Shown: positions 13,101 through 23,060 of the stretch, piece after piece
How positions within the stretch are numbered: position 1 is the stretch's first letter
Layout of the letters: every line of letters starts with the position of its first letter
Origin: Oreocharis arfaki
Taxonomy: Eukaryota > Chordata > Aves > Passeriformes > Paramythiidae
Assembly: GCA_013398015.1 (NCBI GenBank)
Contig: VZRR01002181.1
Coordinates: 1-64,000 of the forward strand
Direction of reading: 5' to 3'
DNA: 64,000 nucleotides
Made by a program: the position numbers and the translations under genes
The notes under the pieces: generated by a model
Databases searched by the model: none
The model's input: the letters and a program-made list of their open reading frames with translations, nothing else
Told to the model about the DNA's origin: nothing

Positions 13101-14249
13101 GAAGATGGTGGAAGTAGCACATTTTAGTGAAAGAACAAATCCAGTTTGAACCAACTGCGTGCTTGCTTCCTTCAGTCCGAAGGCAACAATGAACTCCCGT
13201 TGTCATGCTGAGTCAGTTGGCAGTGACTCACTTTATCAGTCTCAAAATTGTCCGGCATTTCATCACAACTGGATTACACAATGGCTTTTTCCTTTTCCCC
13301 CTTTTTTTTTTTTCCCCCCAATACACTTTTAATATTAATAGGCCCGTAAATCATCTGACGTTAACATGTTTCCTCATTAACTTCTACTTTTTTAATTATA
13401 AGATTAATAATCATACAACTTCCCAAAGAGGGAAATACAGTAATCCCAACTTGACTTGAAATTCTCAAGGAAGAACTTTCTTAGTTGTGTGATTGTCTCA
13501 GTTAAAAATAAGTTAAAGGCTTCTGTTACTTTCCAGAGGATATTGGCATAGCTAACATATGCTCACAATTGTTCAGCTGAGGTATGTGTTCTCTATTGGA
13601 TGGGGAGAGAAAATTTGTATGTGGAAACAGCAGCCAATGTATCAAAGGTGAATTTTTCTCCCCAGCATGACTTCTTTTGGGGCTTTTTTCTGCAAAAGCC
13701 TATTGGAGGAAACCCTCAAACGCAGTATATTATCCACTGAAACAGCGCACACAAATGATGTGATGTATTTTATGGGCATATTTATCCCTTGAACACAAAA
13801 AGACACATTACCTAAAATGCAAAGTGCGTGATTCTGTACTTAAAAACAAGAACATCTTCACAGTCTGTAGTCTGTGAAAAAATTTAGGTCTGTGAGGCTT
13901 TATATCTTACTCTGCATATTGGTGCACTTCACCAGATTCTTTGATTTTAGCACCTATGCTGTTACACAGTTTCAATGAAAGCAATATGAATAAACTAAAA
14001 ATGTGTAAAAAGTGATGCTGAGTTGGCTGGACAGCAATGCATCTGTTCTAAAATCCAGCATTTCTAAGTTCAGCCATCTTGTCTGCCCTAATTTAACATC
14101 TGTATTTTCCACCTGCGTGATTAAATTAATTGTGTTCAATCAAATCCATTTTTTAATCACGTGTTTAGGGCAAAATATGTATCTTCAGTTTTTAATCTTA
14201 GAATATTTGAGATACCTGGAATATGTTCAATGCCTATCCCATCTCTGAC

Positions 14250-15245
14250 GTCTTATCCTGGGTTTAATCCCATCCGTCTGTGTTTTGAATCCGTCCTGGT
14301 GGCTATGAAATGGAAAGCTTCCAAGAGTCTTTGAATAATTTTTTAATTTTGTTCTTCAGTGGTTCTAGTTCTTTGTTGTTAATTAGATCAAACCACATTT
14401 CCACTGAGGCTGTAACGGTAGTGTCATCAGCCTGTAATCTGTCAAGTCCCTCTGAAACCTCCTTCAACTGCTTTTGTAAATTTAGTACCTCTCTGTAAAG
14501 TTCCTTGCAGAGAAAAATGTGTGCTATTTTTTGATCAAAGTCCTTCTTGTTCTCAGTGCAAATTTCAAGACACTTGTTGATGCAAACGCAGAATCACGTG
14601 TTCCTGAGAGGAACACCGAGTGTGTCTGGGAACCAGGGGCACTTTTTCACTCAGGTTACCCTTTTTCACTTGAGTTATCCAGCCTGCTGGTAGTAGCAGA
14701 TTTATCTTTAGGCTCTATAGTACAGGTTTGGAAAAGTTTGGCTGTTACTTTTTCACTTAGTGTGGCTGAAATACAGCACTGAGCAGCCATATACCACAAG
14801 CAGAAGAAACAGTTTTAAACATTCTTGTTTCAAATTTGTTTTTTTCTGTCTAATCAAATAGTAAAGGCATCTTTCCCATGTATTTCTCATTGCTGGATGG
14901 TATCTTTGGTAACACTGCACCCATATCTCTGGTTTTCATTTTTTAATAGCAGCATACAGAGACATAAATTTCATTGTCTGTAAGCTTGTGGCCATTAGGA
15001 GATCATTTGTCATGTTCAGATAGCCAACCTGTACTAATGTCACTGTTCAATGCTGTTACTTTTTCTTTTATTATCCTCCTGTTTCTTCTCATGGAGATTT
15101 TTGTAGTGGACAGCTGAATTTACAAGTCTCTAAAAGAAATGTTTCAATCATTGCTATAAATTGCTCCTTTTGTGTTCCATTGAAGGCAATATCGTTGAGA
15201 CAAAATAAGGTTGCCTCCGTCTTGTTAAGCAGAGCTTTTCTTTAC
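14250..15245 (-). pseudogene. Broken hAT-superfamily transposase (ancient DNA transposon fossil)
   Basis: Reading the minus strand, coding-like segments follow one another in shifted frames. The first (about 15238-15093, 48 codons) contains LNDIAFNGTQKEQFIAMIE, resembling the region of hAT transposases before the catalytic core. The next (about 15060-14900) reads TLVQVGYLNMTNDLL and ENQRYG, resembling the hAT stretch that carries the first acidic residue. The third (about 14580-14310) contains LDRLQADDTTVTASVEMWFD, close in style to the hAT block with 'LQSD-TTIADA--IW-DL'. Then, in another frame, HFIATRTDSKHRRMGLNP resembles the hAT 'A-FLANMLDPKYRG--L' block. The order is correct for hAT. Stops and frame changes between blocks show it is dead. 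The first catalytic Asp of that region is not visible. Further upstream, at 15372-15430, an acidic run (QDSDESDEPESEMF) may belong to the same relic. Terminal inverted repeats were not found. A degraded domesticated gene is the main alternative. Confidence 0.6.
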
Positions 15246-16640
15246 AGCATAATCAGCTGGTTACCTTATTTCTGGGTCTTCAAGACACAAAGGTGTCTAA
15301 TGTTTAAGAGCATCTAGGAGGTGTAGAACACATTTATATAATCATTACAGCTATGTTTAATAATGATAATGACAGCATTAAAACATCTCACTTTCAGGTT
15401 CATCAGACTCATCAGAGTCCTGCTTCAGTAGTTTCACTTAAAAGAACATCTCATCTTGAAAGGTCTGAAAAAATGAATTGTCTGCGTTTTCTGAGATGGA
15501 TGTGAAGTCATCCTAACTTCCTGAACAATTTTGACAATGCCTACACTATACTGTTAAAAATTATCTTGGGTTTTGTTACTTTGGTACACGAATACACTTG
15601 TTGCTTTCTCCAACTTCTCTTGAAGTGAGATAAATGAATATTTTTATGTGTGTTAATCATTAAGTTCCAGTTTGTAACATTGGTATCTTTAATATTAACA
15701 GTAGAACAAGAAGCCTGCAGTCTGGATTTAACAGTTAAGATGGAAAACCCGGGTGAGAGTGCTGGCTTGAGTTAGACTTGTTATAGAATACTCAGATTAC
15801 TTAATGGAAGTTTTTAGGTACTAGAAGTATTGTACATTCATGTTCAAAACTTGTTTCGTTTATTACTTTCTTTTTAGCATCATTTGAAAAATGATTCCAT
15901 CGACTAGCAGCATCTCTCTCATCAAGCCCTGAAAGCGTTATTCCCCATGTAAGTAGGAAGGCAAGAGTTTATGTTTTTCGCTCTCTTTTAAGAGGGACAG
16001 AACCGCTTTACTTGTGTCGCTTTCCTGTTGAGTCTTAGAATGTTTAAATTTCTCATTTGCAAATAGAAATTAGAGCCTGATTTTTCAAGCATCACTTCTT
16101 CCTATTCTTTGTTATTTTCATGTAAACATTTCTAAGTGTCACATCCTGAATAGTCAGCACTGGATTGTTCCTGTATCTGACATTGTAAATATAGGTACCA
16201 TGACTCATGGACTCTTGGCTAAACTATATATAAGCAACCCCTGCAGCAAAATGTAATAACATCTTCCCTGGGCCCATTGTGAGGGGCTGAGCAGGCCATC
16301 TTTGGTCAAATGTATTTCTGCTTTTGAAACACCTCTAGCTTTGTCTGTCAGGGCTCTGTCTGACCAATTACATCTGTGTGAGTTTTGGTTTGGTGTTTGA
16401 ATGGAAGGGCATGGGGAGCACTCCTCTAAAAGCCAGTGCAACTCAGATGCTTTCAGTTGCTGGAAAAAAAAAGCTAATTTATCGGTACCATACAATTTGT
16501 GCTGCTTTTGTTCATATTTATCGTATGTAGTGGTCCTCTATAGTTTATTGCCTTTTTTTGCCTGTGGGGATTTTTCTCTGTTTGCTTTTGCAGTCTCTCT
16601 CACTACTGCAAAATAGTGTGCATCCATGTGCCAGTAGTGT
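15246..16640. other. Non-coding stretch flanking the hAT relic
   Basis: The sequence is AT-rich with no supported exon. Some of it, up to roughly 15540, may be further decayed DNA of the transposon relic. The remainder shows only chance frames, such as one on the minus strand at 16205-16495 with no family resemblance. Confidence 0.45.
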
Positions 16641-16756
16641 GCAAGGCCAGGTTAAGTGAGGCTTCGAACAACCTGGTCTAGTCAAAGATGTCCCTGCCCA
16701 AGGCACGGGATTGGAACTGGATGATCTTTAAGGTCCCACTCTATGATTCTATGATT
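16641..16756 (+). mobile_element. CR1 LINE 3' end fragment
   Basis: The CR1 3' end is recognisable: GGCCAGGTTAAGTGAGGCTT, CAACCTGGTCTAGTC, GATGTCCCTGCCCA-GGCA, GGAACTGGATGATCTTTAAGG, TCCCACTC, then two copies of the terminal ATTCTATG unit. All landmarks are in the order typical of bird CR1 3' ends. It is 5'-truncated to about 115 bases, as most CR1 copies are. Confidence 0.92.
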
Positions 16757-19700
16757 ACCCTCTCTGTGCATTCTTAGATGTAATTCTCTTAAATGAACAT
16801 AGAGCTATCAGCTTTACAGGTAACTATTTAAATTGTTAATTGACGTTTTCTCGAAGATGGAAGTGCATCTACTGCTTTAAGAGTGAGAAGGACGTATCGG
16901 CTACTGCAGGAAATTCCAAGAAGCTTTCTGTGGGTTGAGAGCGTGGCCACAGTGGGACAATGTGTGGAGTGGTAACTGTGTGGGATGGTTTGCTTTTTAT
17001 CCATCAAGCACTTCCTTGTCCCCACAGGGATGGTCTTAGGCCCAGACTAGAAATTCCCAGGACTTCATCTAGTCTTGAGCGCACTTGAGACAACTGAGGA
17101 CTGAAAGGCTGAGATAGCAGGGAGGAGCTGGAGAATGAAGGTGTTAAGAGGAGCGGGGTAAAGGCTGCAACTCAGCCAGGGTGTTTTACTGTACTTTTTT
17201 AATCACATGCCACAATCCACTTCCCTTCCCAGACGTATGCAGATTTCCATGATAAGCCTAAAGACTGCTGTAGGAAATTCTTTTTTTAGCCCAAGCAGTA
17301 TTGCCTAAGAATTTTTTTTGAGCAGAAGGACTTCAGAGTCAAACCTGTGATGTTCAGGGGGCTTATGGCTACTCCTAAAACACTCAAGTGTTTCTGGCCA
17401 TTTAATTGTGCCAATTGAGTAATTCATGGTACAGTGGTTTGCTTCCATCTTTATGGTCTGCCTTTGCCACAGTTTTCAATATGCTTCCTAGTCTTTAATC
17501 TACACTTCTTTTTAGCTGTTAGAAAACAAACTGGAAATAGCTTCTTTTACTCTAGTAGGAAGTTTTTTTATACTCCTTGAGGAGAATGAGATAACTTTAT
17601 GCACTTTTCCCTCATTTTATTCCCCATTTTGCCTGTCTTGTTCCTTGATGGCTTTCATTCTTTGATCAATTCCATCAATTTTAATTGGAATTTTTTTTCC
17701 TGTCTTCTCTTGTGATAAAAAGATATTTTCAAGTAATCTGTTTCTTTAGGCCCAGTGGTAAAAGGGCTGTCTTTGGGAATTTGGACATCTATTTTCCATT
17801 AAAATGAATGGAATGAAGCGTTAGTATCTTGCAGGGATTTGAACACCTTTGAGCTATTGTGAAGTAAGTATTCTCATTCCCCTGAAAGTGAACTCTTGTT
17901 GTAGATAGGGATGGATAATCTTAAGCTTTGAGACCTGTGGATGGTGGTGTAACATGGATGTGGAGAGAACCTGTAAGTCAAATTTTTGGGCTTTATTTGT
18001 CTCGCACATAACTTTTCTCAGAGGAGTAGTCTGTAGTTATCCCAAAGAACTTCCAGCATCATTAAGTACCTAACACTGAAAATTCATAGGGATTGTTATA
18101 TCCTGTCTGCTCCAGAAAATGATGTAATTTATCACTTATCTTCATATTTTGAAACAGGGGTCAGAATGAGTTGACTTTCAGCAGTTTGGTGAACTGGTGC
18201 TTTTGTTCCCTGGTGGTCAACTTCTTGTGCTCCAAAATTACAGCTTTAATTTAGGACGTAAAAAGCTTGTAGCCTGCTTGACTGTGAGGTTCTAATTAAA
18301 GATTGCATTAGATGTGAGCTGACACTTGTTTATTTCCAGTCAGTCTCCTAATACAAGAATTCTTGGATGTTTCAAGCAGTGTTGACTCTGAAGACTATTG
18401 TCAGTCATTTAAATGTAGGAACTATTTACTGCTTTACTGGGGTATTTTTCAAGAAATAAGGCAAGAAAAAGAAGAGATAATCCTATTATATAGACCTTCA
18501 GCATTGTCACATTTTGATACCTGGAGCCCAGAGTACTGTTTATAATGAAACAGCAACTTGGGAGAGTAAGGCCCCATAAATCCCCTTCATTATAACCCTG
18601 TGGCTACCTTTCTCATACCTGTTTTAAAGATGCTTACGTGAGCTGCACGTGGTGCCTGAACAGGCAGTCCCAGCTCTCGTGACTGAGAATAGCTGTGCTG
18701 CACCAGGTAGCCATTAACAGCTTGCTCACAGTTTGCCCCTATCTGAGAATCCCCAGTGAATTTTTATGGTACGTTGCAGCTTTACTCTGGGAATCCCTAG
18801 GAATTTCAGGTTGAAACTCATTTGCTTACTCAGTTGGATGGATGTGTGATGTATAGCTCCATACTTATGTGGGATTTCTATCAGATGTGATTTTCTTCCC
18901 TTTCTTGATGCCTGGTCCTCAAATGGTTTCCTGAAGCTAGTGAGACTTTCATTTAGCTGTCGTGGCAGTACTTTTGTTTCTCAAACTGAAAGCGTAAAGG
19001 TGTACTGGCATTTATGGTTCCAACATCTGTGATGTTATCACAGTGTGTTAAAAAACAAATGTCCATGCATTCTGAGACTACAGCAGAAAGTACTTAAAGT
19101 CATGTTTCTATCCTGATTCTTACCAATATTTTGTTGGCTTCAGGACAACTCAACAAATGGAACAGTAGGACAGCAAAGTACCAGTTAATATAAAGTTATC
19201 TTTATTCCAACTTCTGTTTATTTTGCTGAGTTTTTTGTTGCATATTATCGAATGGTTTCACAATGCGACCTCTGACTTTGAAACAAAACAAATTAAATGT
19301 TAGTTAGTACTGATTAGTGCAATGTTAACATTGATTCTTTATTTACTCAAAAATCAGGAAATTAACGTTCCTCTGACAAACTTAATTATGCCTAATTGCA
19401 CAGATATTACAAAGGGGATCTCTCATTATATAATCATAGATAATCCTGGTAGCAATACCAAATCTTAAAGTCCTAGCTAATAATTGCAAAGAAAGTTATA
19501 GAAAAGGAGCCCTTTGACCATAAAATGGTATCTGACTTGGACTGGTTACAAAACCTGACTGAAGAGTAGCACTGAAGTTGGTACACTTTGTTTCTTTTAT
19601 ATCATTCTGAAAATATTATGTCACCTTGTTCTGTATGTTCTAGTTCTGTAATGAAAGGCCCTTTTGTTCAAACACAGGCAAAATAAAAGAGTTGTTTGTC

Positions 19701-21652
19701 TATAGGATACCGAAGCTCATTTCTGTCAGACTTACACCACCACTAACCCCGCTAGATCTTCCAATTTTTGACAGGTTTGATTGAAAGAAAGGTTCTTATC
19801 TCTGTTCTTGTGCAAAATAAGACCTGAGGCTTAATTTTCAGTTATTACAACTTTTTGCTTTTAATTTCGTCGGCTTTAAATAATAAACTCTCTCATCTAT
19901 GCCTTTCAAAATGAACTTCAATTAATACTTCAGGAAAAGAAATGCACCTCTAAATGTGTCCTTTAAAACAGCTGAGCAAACTGTGTTCACTTTATCAAAA
20001 AATACTCTCCTTTAGGCTAAAACTAAAGGACTAATTGGAACCAGTCTAGTTTTTCTAATAGAACTTGGGTTATATAAAGTAAAAAAAAAAAAAAACTGAG
20101 ACCAGGACATTCCTTTTCTTTATTACATCCAGTGCATCTTGGTTCTTTATTCTTCAGAAACATCTTTGATTAAATGTTTCAAAGCCGACGAATCCTGCCC
20201 ACATACACACAAAAATAATCCTGAGGTGGTCTACACATAATCAATCAATGTTTGTGAACATGAAATTTGATACTTAATTTTGGTGGCATTGCTGTTAGTA
20301 AAAAGGTTACATCCTTACTAGTGCTTCCTGTGTGTTTGACACAGGGCTCAGCAGTTAAGTTTGCTGTTGGTGTGGGCTTCTGAGGCTATCAAAGATAAAC
20401 CTTTGCTTGGTGTTTTACTCATTTCCATTGCTTTACTGAGTGGTCTCAATATATTTAGTTAGCCCTGAAACAGAATCAAGCACTTTTTTATACTCACAGG
20501 TCAGAGCCACTTGGCCTAAATGTCCCCAAGTCCTTGGGCTTTATGTTTTCTGTTAGCTGGCAGTGAGATTTTAGGGGCACATAGCAAGAAACACTAAGCA
20601 CAGGGACTTAGCAGGAATTTGGGCCAGCTGAAACTAGGTCCTACAGTGAAATTTTGGGCTGAACTGCTTCAAAGTGAGAAACAAGCCTAAGAGGTTTGAG
20701 CAAAAGTTCAGCCTTTTCAGTAACTTACAACATCAGTTTGCCTGATAAATGCATTGGTTTACCCTTGCCTAGAATACATGGAGAAAAATCTCATAGAGGA
20801 ACTTTCTCACAATGACTGTATTTTTGAGGAAAATAATCCTACATCCACTGAGGGGATGTCATGGTGAAGTATTAGATGAATAATGGCACTTAGTGTTGCT
20901 TCTTCCAAATATTACAGCATTATTGTACATACTATGATTTATTTTTAATTTTTGGCCATATATCCTTAGCTTTAAGAAAATATGTAAAGAAATTTCTAGT
21001 TTTACTAATTGCATATAAAAGCTTTAAATATACTTCTGATCATAATAGGGATTTTTTAAAAAATCCCTGGCTTTTAAGTTAGTCACATAACTTTTAGAGC
21101 CAACTGAAGAGTTTTTGGATGTTTAAAGTTTCAACACTGTTTGCCTCTTTTCTGTAGAGGAGTTTTGTCCATGTATAGTCAATAAAAGTTCAAGTACGAA
21201 ATTTCCATCTTTATACATCTGATATACTTAAATTGCATTTTTGTTTTTCCAGAAGTGGCTATTCATTTGGGGGGCAGTATTCTCAGATGTGATATTCTAA
21301 ACTAGGAGATAATTACCTCTTGAATGAATAGCATCTTTGAAAATGCTGACATAAATATTTTCCAGGTAGAATGGACTCACGCTGATAGGCTTATGAAAAT
21401 ACTCACTTGCGCCCAGAGGGTAAAATTAACAGCTCCCAAAATATTGCTAGTGATGTGTCTAACTTTTTTCCCCATCCAGATCAGATCTTCATTCATGATA
21501 AACTTAGTGCATCTCAGTTGCTACAACAATCACTAGAGTTGAAGAAGTTTGGGTTGGTTTGTTGGCTATTTTTCCCTCCTACTCTTTAAACAGGGTAAAA
21601 GTAGAAGTGTTGGCCACCTTGAGATTGAGAATTTTCACTGTGGTTCATGTCA
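16757..21652. other. AT-rich non-coding stretch without a supported gene
   Basis: I see no exon, RNA gene or clear repeat in these bases apart from poly-A near 20081-20095 and a perfect 22-base palindrome at 21047-21068. Open frames are few and short, lower than expected for coding DNA. The block around 19190-19400, rich in TTAAT motifs, could be a conserved element, but the sequence alone cannot show this. Confidence 0.5.
21047..21068. repeat. Perfect 22-base palindrome
   Basis: The sequence is AGGG, A, six T, six A, T, CCCT and reads the same on both strands. It has no loop, so it could extrude as a short cruciform or be a dimeric protein-binding site. It sits in unannotated AT-rich DNA, where the A/T centre alone is unremarkable; the GC-containing arms are what make it stand out. 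Confidence 0.8.
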
Positions 21653-21826
21653 TTAACTGTCTGCAGTCATTATGAGAGCAATCAAATCCTCTGCATGATC
21701 CTTAAATTTCTGTGGCAAAACTAGAAATCTTTGATAGTCATCCTGGTTATCTGGTAGAGGAGAGTGATGAATGGGCATCCTGATTTGTTTGTTACCAAAG
21801 CTCCTTTCAGATGGCAAAACGACTTT
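21653..21826 (-). pseudogene. Coding-like 57-codon minus-strand run, unknown family
   Basis: A minus-strand frame runs from about 21826 to a TAA at 21653-21655 and reads like the end of a real protein: LPSERSFGNKQIRMPIHHS, then PLPDNQDDYQRFLVLPQKF, then KDHAEDLIALIMTADS before the stop. Composition is balanced and includes an amphipathic helix-like end, which is unusual for AT-rich intergenic DNA. An in-frame stop lies just upstream. It is close to, and on the same strand as, the interrupted frame at 21939-22553, so both may come from one decayed gene or retrocopy. I cannot name the family. Confidence 0.3.
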
Positions 21827-21938
21827 TTACAATTTGTTGTTCAGTTTGGCATGGATTCAGTGTGGACTTTGGTAAGTAAATGATCAAATTCCTAGTCCTT
21901 AAATGTTGGCTGAACTGCAGCATGTCTCTACAATGGAA

Positions 21939-22553
21939 TCAGAGGTAATCAGAGGGAACCATAAACTTATATAATAGAGGGTGCACCATACAATGCAGTG
22001 GGCTATGTAACAAGATCTGACTTGATTGTAACTCCACAGCTTGCATGAGGGCCTGGCACGTTAGCTCAAGAGCTAAATTGGTCACTAATGGCCTGCCCAT
22101 GCAAATAAAGGTAATACCCCAGCACCCTGTAAGTGGAGAGGATGAACATACATGTATAGCCAAGGCTACACATAACTGCACCTTGCTAGGAGTTAAATAA
22201 TTGCGACACAATCTACACATTCAGGACAGAAAGCTAATAACACATGGACATCCCAAGTTTGTGTGCAGGTGTGTCTGAGGGCTTTTTGTATGGTCTTGGT
22301 TTTTGAACTGGAAAGTGATATGTTGGTATGATACTGGTCTTCTGGAGCTGATGAGGACTCTCAGTCCCTGTAGGTGGTGATTGGTACACACCAGTGTTGA
22401 CAAGTATAAAAGCAAGGGATTGGCCTTTCTGGGACAAAATTTATTATGTTGTAAGATCTCGCTCCCACAATTTACTGATGTAGCAGTAGCATTTACCCAA
22501 GACAGTACTAGAGAAATGTATGACATGGGATGATTATGCAACAGAAACACCAT
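21939..22553 (-). pseudogene. 205-codon minus-strand frame broken by one stop, unknown family
   Basis: Two minus-strand frames abut exactly: one from 22553 to a stop at 22221-22223, the next from an ATG at 22220 to a stop at 21939. They are in the same reading frame, so a run of about 204 codons has a single internal stop. The product is cysteine- and leucine-rich and includes LSWVNATATSVNCGSEI. A second frame in the same DNA (22437-22234) is also open and proline-rich, which weakens the case for any one frame. It could be a decayed gene, an old mobile-element coding region or chance. No diagnostic motif is visible. Confidence 0.25.
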
Positions 22554-22899
22554 TTTGCAGCCTTAGTGCAATGTGGCCTAAGGGAACAGTCATTGTGCAA
22601 AGTGTTCCTCCGCTGATGTACAGGTAGTGTCATCACAAAGGAAAATGGGCATTTATGGTACTTGGTACACAGATTGCACACAGATTTACTCAAATCTATT
22701 TAAACTGTTGGAGATACATCAGCTTTGCATCTGATTTATTATTCAGGACATTCTGAGATTAAAAAAAAAACCAGAACAAACAACAATAGAAAAGCCAGTT
22801 CTGGTTCAGTAAGTGCATCCCAGTCCTGCCAATCAGTTGGGCTGTCTGAGAGACTGATCCATAGAGGCAGCATAGCCTGAACTTTTTGTCAGGAGAGGC

Positions 22900-23060
22900 C
22901 AACATCCCAATCTCGCTTCATGTTCTCAACAGGGTGATTAACGCTTTCCATTTATTCTTTTGCTATCTGTAAAATGAGAATGGCAGTAGTTTTGTTGCCA
23001 AAGGAAGTTGTGAGATTCGATTTGTTTATGATTATGTGCACCTGAACTATGGTATGATGG
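22900..23060 (+). mobile_element. MIR-like SINE remnant
   Basis: TTTGCTATCTGTAAAATGAGAATGG, then GTTTTGTTGCC, AAGTTGTGAGATTCGATTTG and TTATGATTATGTGCACCTGAAC follow the second half of MIR in sense order (ATCTGTAAAATGGG, GGGTTGTTGTGAGGATTAAATG, ACATGTAAAGCGCTTAGAAC). The distance between landmarks fits the family. Confidence 0.65.

Larger units (their letters stand above)
7981..14249. other. AT-rich non-coding stretch with ancient repeat remnants
   Basis: No gene is supported. There are poly-A tracts near 11151-11160 and 11264-11274 and a poly-T/poly-C tract near 13300-13320. A segment around 9140-9200 (GATGAGATCAGTGCCCCAT) resembles an old amniote SINE but is not assigned. The TAAT-rich block at about 11500-11830 is complex and could be a conserved non-coding element. 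MIR-like pieces are listed separately. Confidence 0.5.
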
